Numbered from the stretch's first letter, positions 1 through 5,072 are shown. The stretch is DNA of 5,072 nt from Aquisalimonas sp. (GCA_007133445.1 SLMR01000195.1:1-5072); one strand, 5' to 3'. Notes: generated by a model from the letters alone, not told the origin. Translations and numbers: made by a program.

Positions 1-385
1 AAACGCTGGTGTAGCCGAGGATATCCGTAATCAGAAGAATGAGAAAGACGATCAATGCTGCGCCCACGATGGAGCTGACACCGGCGCCTGCCGGATCATC
101 TTCCATGCGCTCGCTCAGCGCCTGGAGTTCCGCCGGAGTGAGCGCATCCACCCGGGCTTCGGCATCGGCAGGGTCCACACCCCACGCCACCAGCTGTTCG
201 CGCACGTCCTCGCGCTCGAGCAGGCTCCGGAGCTCCTCGCGCTGATTCTCCACTTCGTCTGCACCGGCCACGGCTTCAGTACCGATCATGCTCGCCTGGG
301 CTACCGGCAACCAGACCGACATTGCCACGAACACGCTGGCCAGAAACATCACCATGGTCCGATAACACGCTCCGTTGCTTACCAT
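1..385 (-). CDS. PA2779-family exported small membrane protein (C-terminus cut by window edge)
   Basis: The minus-strand frame is open from ATG at 385 to the window edge, giving 128 residues; probably only about ten are missing. Residues 1-31 look like a Sec signal peptide: a hydrophobic stretch at about 11-28, then AQA before S32 as a likely cleavage site. The mature start SMIGTEAV, the charged helical middle (about 44-98, with VREQLVAWGVDPADAEARV) and the C-terminal membrane segment (about 104-124, ending LLITDILGYT) match my memory of the PA2779 family, whose members end shortly after a TDLLG-type motif. The function is unknown. In Pseudomonas the family sits beside a PA2778-type cysteine peptidase; that gene, if present, lies beyond the left edge. 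GAGGG lies 4 bases before the ATG. A second ATG at codon 11 would shorten the signal peptide n-region and cannot be excluded. Confidence 0.8.
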   Translation of the reverse strand, partial: MVSNGACYRTMVMFLASVFVAMSVWLPVAQASMIGTEAVAGADEVENQREELRSLLEREDVREQLVAWGVDPADAEARVDALTPAELQALSERMEDDPAGAGVSSIVGAALIVFLILLITDILGYTSV

Positions 386-604
386 ACCGCCCTCGCTTGT
401 CTTCGAGTGTCGACTGAGCAATGCTGCGCTGACCGCGCCGCCGCCCAGGCACATCGGTTGGAACGCCGATGCCGCAACTATTCCTGCCCGCACGGTGCGA
501 TGCAACCATTGCAGCAAAACGGTTATTCTGGACGCAGCACTATCGCAGCACCGAAACGCCACGACCAACTGTCACCGTGATGTGACACTCACCAAAGGAG
601 GCGA
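386..604. other. Divergent intergenic region between the PA2779-like and Nudix genes
   Basis: About 220 bases separate the two divergent genes, and I find no credible coding frame in them. The region must hold promoters for both directions, but none is strong by eye. The best minus-strand candidate is TTGCAT (505-500) with a 17-base spacer to AATAGT (482-477), matching 3 and 4 of 6 consensus bases. On the plus strand TATTCT (524-529) resembles a -10 box but has no good -35 partner. The clearest element is a palindrome at 570-587. Confidence 0.5.
570..587. promoter_or_regulatory. Palindrome TGTCAC-N6-GTGACA, possible operator or leader hairpin
   Basis: A perfect inverted repeat has 6-base arms and a 6-base spacer. 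It ends 6 bases before the AAAGGAGG ribosome binding site (594-601) of the Nudix gene. A nested shorter palindrome, TCAC-C-GTGA (572-580), shares the left arm. The half-site spacing suits a dimeric helix-turn-helix regulator. The arms differ from the CRP consensus (TGTGA-N6-TCACA) and from FNR sites. It could also form a short mRNA stem beside the ribosome binding site. No regulator can be named from the sequence. Confidence 0.4.
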
Positions 605-1372
605 ATGCGCACCGCGATGGCCGTCCAGCCGAAACCAGCTGCCACCGTCGTGCTGCTTCGCGATGGCCACAGCGGCCCCGAGGTGCTGCTGCTCAAGCGC
701 ACCGCCCGCACGCAGTTCGGCCCCGGCGCCTTTGTCTTCCCCGGTGGCGCCGTTGACGACAGCGACCATGGCGTCCCCTGCCCCCTGGATGATGCCACCG
801 CCAGTGCCGAGCTCGGCATCGCCAGCGGCGGTCTTGCCTACCGTCATGCGGCGATTCGTGAGTGTTTCGAGGAAGCGGGCATTCTGCTGGCGTACGACGC
901 AGGCGGGCAGCCCCTCAACCTGGAGCCTGCACAGGCCCGCAGCCGGTTTGCCACCTACCGGGACGCCCTGCGCAATCAGGAAATGACGCTGCGCGAGCTC
1001 TGCCTGCGTGAGCGGCTGACCGTCTACGGCGAACAGATGCTGTACGCGAGCCACTGGATTACGCCGGCGTACTCCCCCAAGCGCTACGACACCCGCTTTT
1101 TCCTGGCGGTGGCGCCACCTGGCCAGCAGGCCCAGTGCTGCGGTGAAGAGACGGTTGAGCAGTGCTGGCTGACCCCGGAACTGGCACTGGCAGCCATGCG
1201 TGCCGGTACCATGGATCTCATGACCCCGACCCGCGATACCCTTGAGCGGTTGCGACCCTTCAGCAATACCCGCGGCATCGTGGCAGAACTCGCCAGCGAG
1301 AGCCGCGGCGGAAGCAACATTCCAGGACACGGACTGATGGAACAACGCTTCCCCGATCCGGCACACTGGTAG
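605..1372 (+). CDS. Nudix hydrolase, NUDT19/RP2-like
   Basis: The 255-residue protein is a Nudix hydrolase, an enzyme that cleaves nucleoside diphosphate linked to another group using divalent metal. Residues 12-31 form the first strands (AATVVLLRD, EVLLLKR). FPGG is at 45-48, and the helix RECFEEAG at 85-92 carries the metal-binding glutamates E86, E89 and E90. Between FPGG and that helix lies an insertion of about 30 residues, so the classic G-x5-E-x7-REUxEExGU spacing is broken. This is typical of the NUDT19 (RP2p) group, as is the later WITP..PKRYDTRFFLA segment (151-168). Mammalian NUDT19 hydrolyses coenzyme A species; the substrate here is not shown. AAAGGAGG lies only 3 bases before the ATG, and a second ATG at 617 is a possible alternative start. 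It is the first gene of a likely operon with the cupin and CarS-like genes. The palindrome at 570-587 may regulate it. Confidence 0.9.
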   Translation: MRTAMAVQPKPAATVVLLRDGHSGPEVLLLKRTARTQFGPGAFVFPGGAVDDSDHGVPCPLDDATASAELGIASGGLAYRHAAIRECFEEAGILLAYDAGGQPLNLEPAQARSRFATYRDALRNQEMTLRELCLRERLTVYGEQMLYASHWITPAYSPKRYDTRFFLAVAPPGQQAQCCGEETVEQCWLTPELALAAMRAGTMDLMTPTRDTLERLRPFSNTRGIVAELASESRGGSNIPGHGLMEQRFPDPAHW

Positions 1373-1417
1373 CTGGCGCCCCGACAACCATCAACGCGAC
1401 AAGGGACCAGACAACGC

Positions 1418-1903
1418 TTGCGCACCCAACCCGGCGACCCACAGGAGCTCATCGACGAACTGGGACTGGCACCCCATCCCGAGGGCGGCTGGTACCGCCG
1501 CATTCACACCGGCACGATCACGGTGACACGCCCGGAGGGGGAACAGCGGCCGGGGCTCACCCTCATTCATTATCTGCTGCAGCGTGGACAGTTCAGCGCC
1601 TGGCACCGGGTGGACGGTGACGAGATCTGGCATTACCTGGCTGGCGATGATCTGACGCTCTGGCGGGCCACACCCGACGGCCAGGCTGAGCGTCTCCCCC
1701 TGGGCGCGGGCCCGACGTCGGCACCGGTACGCGTGATCCCGGCCGGAGACTGGCAGGCGGCGGAACCGACAGGCGACTGGACGCTGGTTGCGTGCGCGGT
1801 CGGCCCGGGATTCGCCTTTCACGGCTTCCAGCTGCTGCGAGACACCCCGGATTCGCAGCACTGGCTCGATGGCAACGACCCCCACCTCAGGGAGCTGCTT
1901 TGA
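1418..1903 (+). CDS. DUF985 (Cupin_5) cupin protein
   Basis: This 161-residue protein matches the DUF985/Cupin_5 family, small jelly-roll proteins of about this length that include yeast YML079w. Typical family features are the N-terminal ELIDELGLAPHPEGGWYRR (10-28), the strand LTLIHYLL (47-54), the cupin core FSAWHRVDGDEIWHYLAGD (59-77) with H63, E69 and H72, and the late GFAFHGFQLL (131-140). The biochemical role is unknown; these proteins resemble sugar epimerases and small-ligand or metal-binding cupins. No ATG or GTG lies near the N-terminus, so the start is taken as TTG 1418. It keeps the whole conserved N-terminal helix, with AAGGGA (1401-1406) 11 bases upstream, a long spacing. The gene follows the Nudix stop by 45 bases and overlaps the next gene by 4 bases (TTGA). 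Confidence 0.87.
   Translation: MRTQPGDPQELIDELGLAPHPEGGWYRRIHTGTITVTRPEGEQRPGLTLIHYLLQRGQFSAWHRVDGDEIWHYLAGDDLTLWRATPDGQAERLPLGAGPTSAPVRVIPAGDWQAAEPTGDWTLVACAVGPGFAFHGFQLLRDTPDSQHWLDGNDPHLRELL
1889..1902 (+). promoter_or_regulatory. Ribosome binding site and TTG start deciding the CarS-like N-terminus
   Basis: AGGGAG (1889-1894) lies 5 bases before TTG at 1900-1902. The frame is open further upstream to 1792, but that part is proline- and arginine-rich, lies inside the conserved end of the cupin gene and looks non-coding. Starting at this TTG puts the first hydrophobic helix directly at the N-terminus, as expected for the family. The TTG overlaps the cupin TGA (1901-1903). Confidence 0.7.
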
Positions 1904-2385
1904 TCGCCGCCCTGCTGCAAACACTGGTGGTCATCACCGTCGCCAACGCCGCCCCTTTGTTACTCACGTTGGCACTTGGCCGGCAGCCCGGGCTGCCGGT
2001 GGACTTTGGCTACCGGCTCCGGGACGGTCAACGGCTGTTTGGCGAGACGAAGTCCTACCGGGGAATCGCCGCTGCCGTGGTCGCTGCGGCGTTGACTGGC
2101 CTGGCACTGGGTTTACCGCCCTTCGCCTGCGCGCTGGCAGGGTTCCTGGCCATGCTGGGAGATCTGCTCTCAAGTTTCGCCAAGCGCCGCATGGCCCTGG
2201 CGCCCAGCAGCCGGTTCCTTGGACTGGACCAGGCACCGGTGGCCCTGCTACCCCTGCTCGCCCTGATCCCGCTGGCCGGTATCTCTCCATGGAGCGGGCT
2301 GATGGGGGCCGCGCTGTTCATTGTTCTGGGGCCACCCCTGTCGTGGCTGCTGTTCCACGCCGGGATCCGCCGGGAGCCTCACTGA
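1900..2385 (+). CDS. CarS-like integral membrane protein (CDP-archaeol synthase family)
   Basis: Read from TTG 1900, the protein has 161 residues, with hydrophobic segments at about 5-26, 55-72, 75-92, 112-128 and 132-152. It matches bacterial members of the CDP-archaeol synthase (CarS) family, relatives of the cytidylyltransferase CdsA. Visible family features are PVDFG (33-37), then DGQRLFGETKSYRG (42-55), similar to the CarS DGxxLxGxxKTWRG motif. GDLLSSFAKRR (87-97) resembles the GDLxxSxxKR part of the CdsA signature, followed by SSR (103-105) and LDQ (109-111). Archaeal CarS joins CTP to an unsaturated archaetidic acid to give CDP-archaeol. Bacteria do not normally make that lipid, so the substrate here is unknown; a CDP-lipid product is inference. 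The gene is coupled to the cupin by a 4-base overlap, and its stop touches the stop of the convergent metallophosphoesterase gene. Confidence 0.8.
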   Translation: MIAALLQTLVVITVANAAPLLLTLALGRQPGLPVDFGYRLRDGQRLFGETKSYRGIAAAVVAAALTGLALGLPPFACALAGFLAMLGDLLSSFAKRRMALAPSSRFLGLDQAPVALLPLLALIPLAGISPWSGLMGAALFIVLGPPLSWLLFHAGIRREPH

Positions 2386-3339
2386 TCAGCCCCCCGGGCA
2401 GAGGCGATGCAGCACCACTTCCGCCGGACAGTTGAAGCGCACATCCACCACCGAGGAGCCGGCACCGACCGACGTGTAACCGTGCAGGGACTGCCACCGC
2501 CAGGCACCACTGGTGAATTCACGCGGGCAGTCGGCATTGGTCACCAGCGGCACACCGCCGGGCAGGCGAATCTGACCGCCATGGGTGTGCCCGCACAGCA
2601 TGGCATCAACACCTGCCGCGGCGGCTTCCAGGTACGCCTCCGGTGAATGCGCGAGCAACAGCGCCGGAAGTCCCTCCGGGCGCCCCTCCAGCGCGCGCGG
2701 CACGTCGTGCTGCTGATAGAAGTGCGGATCATCCACTCCGGCAAGCCAGACACCCCTGCCGTTGCCATCGGACAGCACCACCCCTTCGTTGAGCAGCACC
2801 CGAACGCCCATGGATTCCAGCTGCGGGACCATACGGATGCTGTCGTGGTTACCCAGCGTAGCGAACACCGGACCGTCCAGAACACGTCGCACCCGCTCGA
2901 AAGCAGTCGTCGCCGCCGTGTAGTCCCCGTTGGTGCGGTAACGAAAATCACCAGTGATGACACAGGCATCCCAGGCGAGATCCTGCAATCGGGCTGCCAG
3001 CACATCGGCGAACGCGTCGTCCACGTCCACATGCAGATCCGTCAGGTGGAGAACCCGGTAACCTCGCATGCTCTCCGGCAGCCCGGGGAGCATCAGGTCG
3101 TGGTGGCGCACCTGCAGCCTGCGCGCATTCCGCTGGCCGCGACCATAGAGCCCGCTGAGCCGCAGGGCGAGTTTGAGACCGGATCGGGCGATGGTGAGGT
3201 TTTCAGGATGGAACACGCGCGCCCTGCCGTCGAACACGGGCTCGCCCCCCGGAATCTCGCGCTCAAGACGCGCTTCCAGATGGCCATTGGCCAGGCGCCC
3301 GGCCAGGTACCGGCGCAAGGCGTCGTCGTCATGGTCCAT
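2386..3339 (-). CDS. YaeI/YkuE-type calcineurin-like metallophosphoesterase
   Basis: This is a 317-residue phosphoesterase with a two-metal centre. The metal ligand motifs appear in order: DLH (D101, H103), GDF (D131), GNHD (N164, H165), H231 in LAHSPEA, and GHTHGGQ (H251, H253). HLTDLHVD and GHTHGGQIRLP place it with the YaeI/YkuE branch, which also includes Chlamydia LpxG. Residues 1-90 are a charged, arginine-rich N-terminal part without a clear signal peptide or membrane helix, so it is probably cytosolic or peripheral. Its substrate is unknown. GAGGGAAG (3349-3342) just before ATG 3339 sets the start. An ATG at 3459, overlapping the upstream stop as ATGA, would add 40 low-complexity residues using rare AGG and AGA codons, so I disfavour it. 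The gene lies 116 bases after the MgtE-N-like gene and may share its transcript. Confidence 0.88.
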   Translation of the reverse strand: MDHDDDALRRYLAGRLANGHLEARLEREIPGGEPVFDGRARVFHPENLTIARSGLKLALRLSGLYGRGQRNARRLQVRHHDLMLPGLPESMRGYRVLHLTDLHVDVDDAFADVLAARLQDLAWDACVITGDFRYRTNGDYTAATTAFERVRRVLDGPVFATLGNHDSIRMVPQLESMGVRVLLNEGVVLSDGNGRGVWLAGVDDPHFYQQHDVPRALEGRPEGLPALLLAHSPEAYLEAAAAGVDAMLCGHTHGGQIRLPGGVPLVTNADCPREFTSGAWRWQSLHGYTSVGAGSSVVDVRFNCPAEVVLHRLCPGG

Positions 3340-3455
3340 GACTTCCCTCGGTAACTCGTGCCCGTGCCCGCGACCATACCACGAGCGCTGCCGGGACCGG
3401 CCGGAACCGCGGTCAGCATCAGCGACGGGATCACGATACGCCGATCTCCTCAAGC

Positions 3456-3917
3456 TCATACCGGAGCCTTGCCACGCCGACGCAGCTGTGCCGCCATAAG
3501 ACTCACCAACAAACCCATCCAGCGCCGGCGCGGGCGCTTGACCACCGGCTCCGGGGACTGGCTGGCCGCCAGCATCTCCAGGCGCTCGGACAAGGCGGCA
3601 CGCCGATGGGGCGGCACGTCCTCCAGCACCAACTCGGCAATCTCCGGCTCGGCGCAATGGAGGGTCTCGGCGAGCATGTCGATGCTGCTCAGACCCGTGA
3701 GGCGATTGCGGTTGTTGCGATCGAGCGCACCCAGCAGCGCCGCACGGTCAGGCGCCTCCAGCGCCATGAACGCGGCTACGCCCTGGGCGAACGGCAACGC
3801 CCGAAACGCCTGGACCCGATCCGCCGACGGCAGTAGCGAGAGCCAGCGGGCCACTTCCGGCGGCGCCCACTCGGCAATGTCCCGCGGGAGTTGCAGCCGC
3901 CCGCGACGGTAAATCAA
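3456..3917 (-). CDS. Small protein resembling a standalone MgtE intracellular N domain
   Basis: Read from TTG 3917, the protein has 153 residues. Residues about 10-116 form repeated short helices with the LPxxxRxxxFRxLP / ALEAPDRAALLGAL / LVLEDVPPHRRAALSERL pattern seen in MgtE N domains. In MgtE magnesium channels that domain helps sense magnesium. Here there are no CBS domains and no channel helices. The C-terminus is basic (KRPRRRW, 127-133), then a short hydrophobic stretch (134-145), then RRRGK, which could touch a membrane. Its role is unknown. The frame stays open to ATG 4031, but that extension has many rare codons (four AGG, ATA, CGA) and no ribosome binding site, and it contains a good promoter. 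TTG 3917 with AGGAG 4 bases upstream is therefore preferred; GTG 3932 is another option. The family assignment rests on helix pattern only. Confidence 0.6.
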   Translation of the reverse strand: MIYRRGRLQLPRDIAEWAPPEVARWLSLLPSADRVQAFRALPFAQGVAAFMALEAPDRAALLGALDRNNRNRLTGLSSIDMLAETLHCAEPEIAELVLEDVPPHRRAALSERLEMLAASQSPEPVVKRPRRRWMGLLVSLMAAQLRRRGKAPV

Positions 3918-3926
3918 TGCGCTCCT
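3915..3926 (-). promoter_or_regulatory. Ribosome binding site and TTG start of the MgtE-N-like gene
   Basis: On the minus strand AGGAG (3926-3922) is followed by 4 bases and then TTG (3917-3915). Codon use changes at about this point, from rare codons upstream to GC-ending codons downstream. This supports the short start over ATG 4031, whose upstream bases are AT-rich and lack any Shine-Dalgarno match. Confidence 0.5.
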
Positions 3927-4192
3927 GTCCACCTCTGTGGCACTCCCCCTGAAGGATCGATGGCAACGCCTGAGAAGGCGCCTGAAACATGCGGTTATGT
4001 TACGCTGCACAACGCCGTAAATCAATGACATTGCAGTTATTTTATATGACCAAGGTCTCTCTTCACGGACAGGCGACCACGCACGCTGACGCGGGTCCGA
4101 GGGCGCTCTCCGAGCTTTCCCCCAACCAACGCCTCCGGTAGGCTCCCCGCTGGCGAAAGCCACGCCGTTGCAACCAACCAGAGGATGGGCAG
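3918..4192. other. Divergent intergenic region with AT-rich island
   Basis: About 275 bases lie between the MgtE-N-like and UppP-like genes if the short start of the former is right. Bases 4017-4050 are strikingly AT-rich in an otherwise GC-rich window and include TTATTTTATATG. An 11-base direct repeat, GTAAATCAATG, occurs at 3909-3919 and 4017-4027. CAACCAAC occurs at 4123-4130 and 4171-4178. A small stem TGGC-GAAA-GCCA with a GNRA-type loop (4151-4162) lies 30 bases before the UppP-like start. No clear plus-strand promoter could be fixed. Confidence 0.5.
3997..4025 (-). promoter_or_regulatory. Candidate sigma-70 promoter of the MgtE-N-like gene
   Basis: The minus strand reads TTGATT (4025-4020), a 17-base spacer and TAACAT (4002-3997), each box matching 4 of 6 consensus bases at ideal spacing. 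Transcription would start near 3990, leaving a leader of about 70 bases before TTG 3917. It would also remove the ATG at 4031 from the transcript. Confidence 0.4.
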
Positions 4193-5050
4193 ATGGCCCT
4201 GTACATCGTCGTGCTGCTGGGGATCGTCCAGGGGGCATTCATGTTTCTCCCAGTGAGTTCCACGGCGCATCTGGTGCTCACCCAGCACTGGTTGATCGCC
4301 GGCGGTGCGGACCTGCCCGCTCCGGACAGCGCCGAAATGATCCTGTTCGATCTGGTGGTGCACGTGGGCACGCTGATCTCCATCGTCGTGGTATTCCACC
4401 GCAGCCTGTTCCGCCTGGTCCGCGACGGCGTCAAGGGGCTTGCCCGGATGACCCGGGAACTGCGCCCCGTGCCGCTGACCATTCGCCTGGCCCTGCTGTG
4501 CGCGCTGTCGGTACTGGCCACGGGGATCATCGGCATCACCTTTAAGCTGTTCTTCGAAGCCGTGTTCGCGCGGCCGGGCATGATCGCGGGCACCCTGGCC
4601 ATGACCGGCGCGCTGCTGTGGATCACCGATCGCCTGCCGCCACGCCCCAGGGGCCTGCGCGATATCCGCGTCGGCACGGCCATTGGCATCGGCGCGGCCC
4701 AGGGCCTGGCGCTGATCCCCGGAATCAGCCGCAGCGGGATCACCATCGCCGCTTCCCTGCTGTTCGGGCTCAAGCGGCGCTGGGCAGCGGAGTACAGTTT
4801 CTTCCTGGCGATCCCAACCATCCTGGCGGCAACTCTGGTGCAGTTTCTGGAGCTGCAGGGGGCAGGCGGCGCGGCGCAACTGGGCTGGCTGGAGATGATG
4901 GTGGGCCTCGTGGTGGCAGCCGTGGTCGGCACCTTCGCGCTGCTACTGGTGGTGCGATTGCTGTACCGGGCGAAGTTGCGGATCTTCTCCTGGTACCTGT
5001 GGTTCCTGGCCATTCTGGTAGGAATGGGCGCAATCCCGTTGAGTCATTGA
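4193..5050 (+). CDS. uppP: UppP/BacA-family undecaprenyl-diphosphate phosphatase relative with a missing catalytic glutamate
   Basis: This 285-residue multi-spanning membrane protein has the usual UppP length (E. coli 273). UppP removes one phosphate from undecaprenyl diphosphate, recycling the carrier for peptidoglycan and other surface glycans. Motif one reads VQGAFMFLPVSSTAHL (12-27) and motif two PGISRSG (176-182), followed by YSFFLAIP (201-208). Mapped on E. coli BacA, S27, H30 and R174 correspond to S23, H26 and R180. E17 is Q13, which the family's (E/Q)xxxE motif allows, but E21 is M17. Residues 37-53 (GGADLPAPDSAEMILFD) are longer than usual and add acidic residues E48 and D53. It is clearly in the family, but activity and substrate are uncertain, and it may be a specialised paralogue. 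AGAGGA (4180-4185) lies 7 bases before the ATG. The gene is divergent from the MgtE-N-like gene. Confidence 0.88.
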   Translation: MALYIVVLLGIVQGAFMFLPVSSTAHLVLTQHWLIAGGADLPAPDSAEMILFDLVVHVGTLISIVVVFHRSLFRLVRDGVKGLARMTRELRPVPLTIRLALLCALSVLATGIIGITFKLFFEAVFARPGMIAGTLAMTGALLWITDRLPPRPRGLRDIRVGTAIGIGAAQGLALIPGISRSGITIAASLLFGLKRRWAAEYSFFLAIPTILAATLVQFLELQGAGGAAQLGWLEMMVGLVVAAVVGTFALLLVVRLLYRAKLRIFSWYLWFLAILVGMGAIPLSH

Positions 5051-5065
5051 GGAGAGACACAGGGC

Positions 5066-5072
5066 ATGATGA
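5066..5072 (+). CDS. Possible start of a further plus-strand gene (cut by window edge)
   Basis: Fifteen bases after the UppP-like stop there are two adjacent ATG codons (5066 and 5069). They are preceded by AGGAGAG (5050-5056) and AGGG (5061-5064). This looks like the start of a co-transcribed gene, but only two codons are visible and nothing can be said of its product. Confidence 0.3.

Noticed and set aside
509..529. TTGCAG and TATTCT as a promoter pair for the Nudix operon
   Set aside because: The spacer is only 9 bases, far from the needed 16-18.
570..587. CRP site reading of the palindrome
   Set aside because: CRP needs TGTGA-N6-TCACA. Here the arms are TGTCAC and GTGACA, so the half-site order does not fit.
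572..1387. Long minus-strand open frame (271 codons) opposite the Nudix gene
   Set aside because: It is the antisense shadow of a GC-rich gene. The plus strand has clear Nudix motifs and a strong ribosome binding site, while the minus frame shows no recognisable domain.
2389..2399. Possible terminator stem GCCC-CCC-GGGC between convergent genes
   Set aside because: The stem is only 4 pairs, lies within the end of the phosphoesterase coding region, and has no T-tract on either side.
2647..3354. Plus-strand open frame of 235 codons opposite the metallophosphoesterase
   Set aside because: It is the antisense of a gene with all metallophosphoesterase motifs in order, and has no ribosome binding site or domain of its own.
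3093..3434. Minus-strand frame starting at GTG 3434 with GAGGAG upstream
   Set aside because: The ribosome binding site spacing is long (11 bases), the frame runs mostly inside the phosphoesterase gene out of frame, and the protein is low-complexity.
3918..4031. N-terminal extension of the MgtE-N-like protein from ATG 4031
   Set aside because: There is no ribosome binding site, codons are rare (AGG, ATA, CGA), and it overlaps a good promoter. Kept only as an alternative.
4063..5013. Long minus-strand open frames (316 and 280 codons) opposite the UppP-like gene
   Set aside because: Their composition is arginine-, threonine- and serine-rich or glutamine- and histidine-rich and unlike a folded protein. 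The plus strand encodes a clear UppP family member.

Overview
The window is GC-rich and densely coded, with intact genes on both strands and very short gaps. It looks like the chromosome of a gammaproteobacterium. The main clue is a PA2779-family gene, a family named from Pseudomonas. The GC-rich codon use and the mix of UppP-like, bacterial CarS-like and DUF985 cupin genes would fit a Chromatiales/Ectothiorhodospiraceae-type or pseudomonad-like organism, but that placement is inference. I see no tRNA, rRNA, CRISPR array, transposase or prophage gene.

Layout. (1) 1-385, minus: nearly complete PA2779-family protein with a signal peptide and a C-terminal membrane segment, cut by the window edge. 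(2) 386-604: divergent intergenic region containing a palindrome just before the next gene's ribosome binding site. (3) 605-2385, plus: a compact three-gene run of a NUDT19-type Nudix hydrolase, a DUF985 cupin and a CarS-like (CDP-archaeol synthase family) membrane protein. The last two overlap by 4 bases and are probably translationally coupled. (4) 2386-3339, minus: a YaeI/YkuE-type metallophosphoesterase whose stop codon abuts the CarS-like stop with no gap. (5) 3456-3917, minus: a small standalone protein resembling the MgtE intracellular N domain. (6) 3918-4192: divergent intergenic region with an AT-rich island and a plausible sigma-70 promoter. (7) 4193-5050, plus: an UppP/BacA-family undecaprenyl-diphosphate phosphatase relative that lacks one of the two catalytic glutamates. 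(8) The last bases hold a possible start of one more plus-strand gene.

How the genes fit together. Several products act, or could act, on phosphate or pyrophosphate bonds. The Nudix enzyme would cleave a nucleoside diphosphate derivative. The CarS-like protein would make a CDP-lipid. The metallophosphoesterase would cleave a phosphodiester or pyrophosphate. The UppP relative would cleave a polyprenyl pyrophosphate. A membrane-lipid theme is therefore possible, but only the Nudix-cupin-CarS run looks like an operon, and I do not claim a defined pathway.

I did not find a convincing new multi-gene system. The best leads are the glutamate-deficient UppP paralogue, the standalone MgtE-N-like protein with its own promoter, the cupin-CarS coupling, and the palindrome in front of the Nudix gene.
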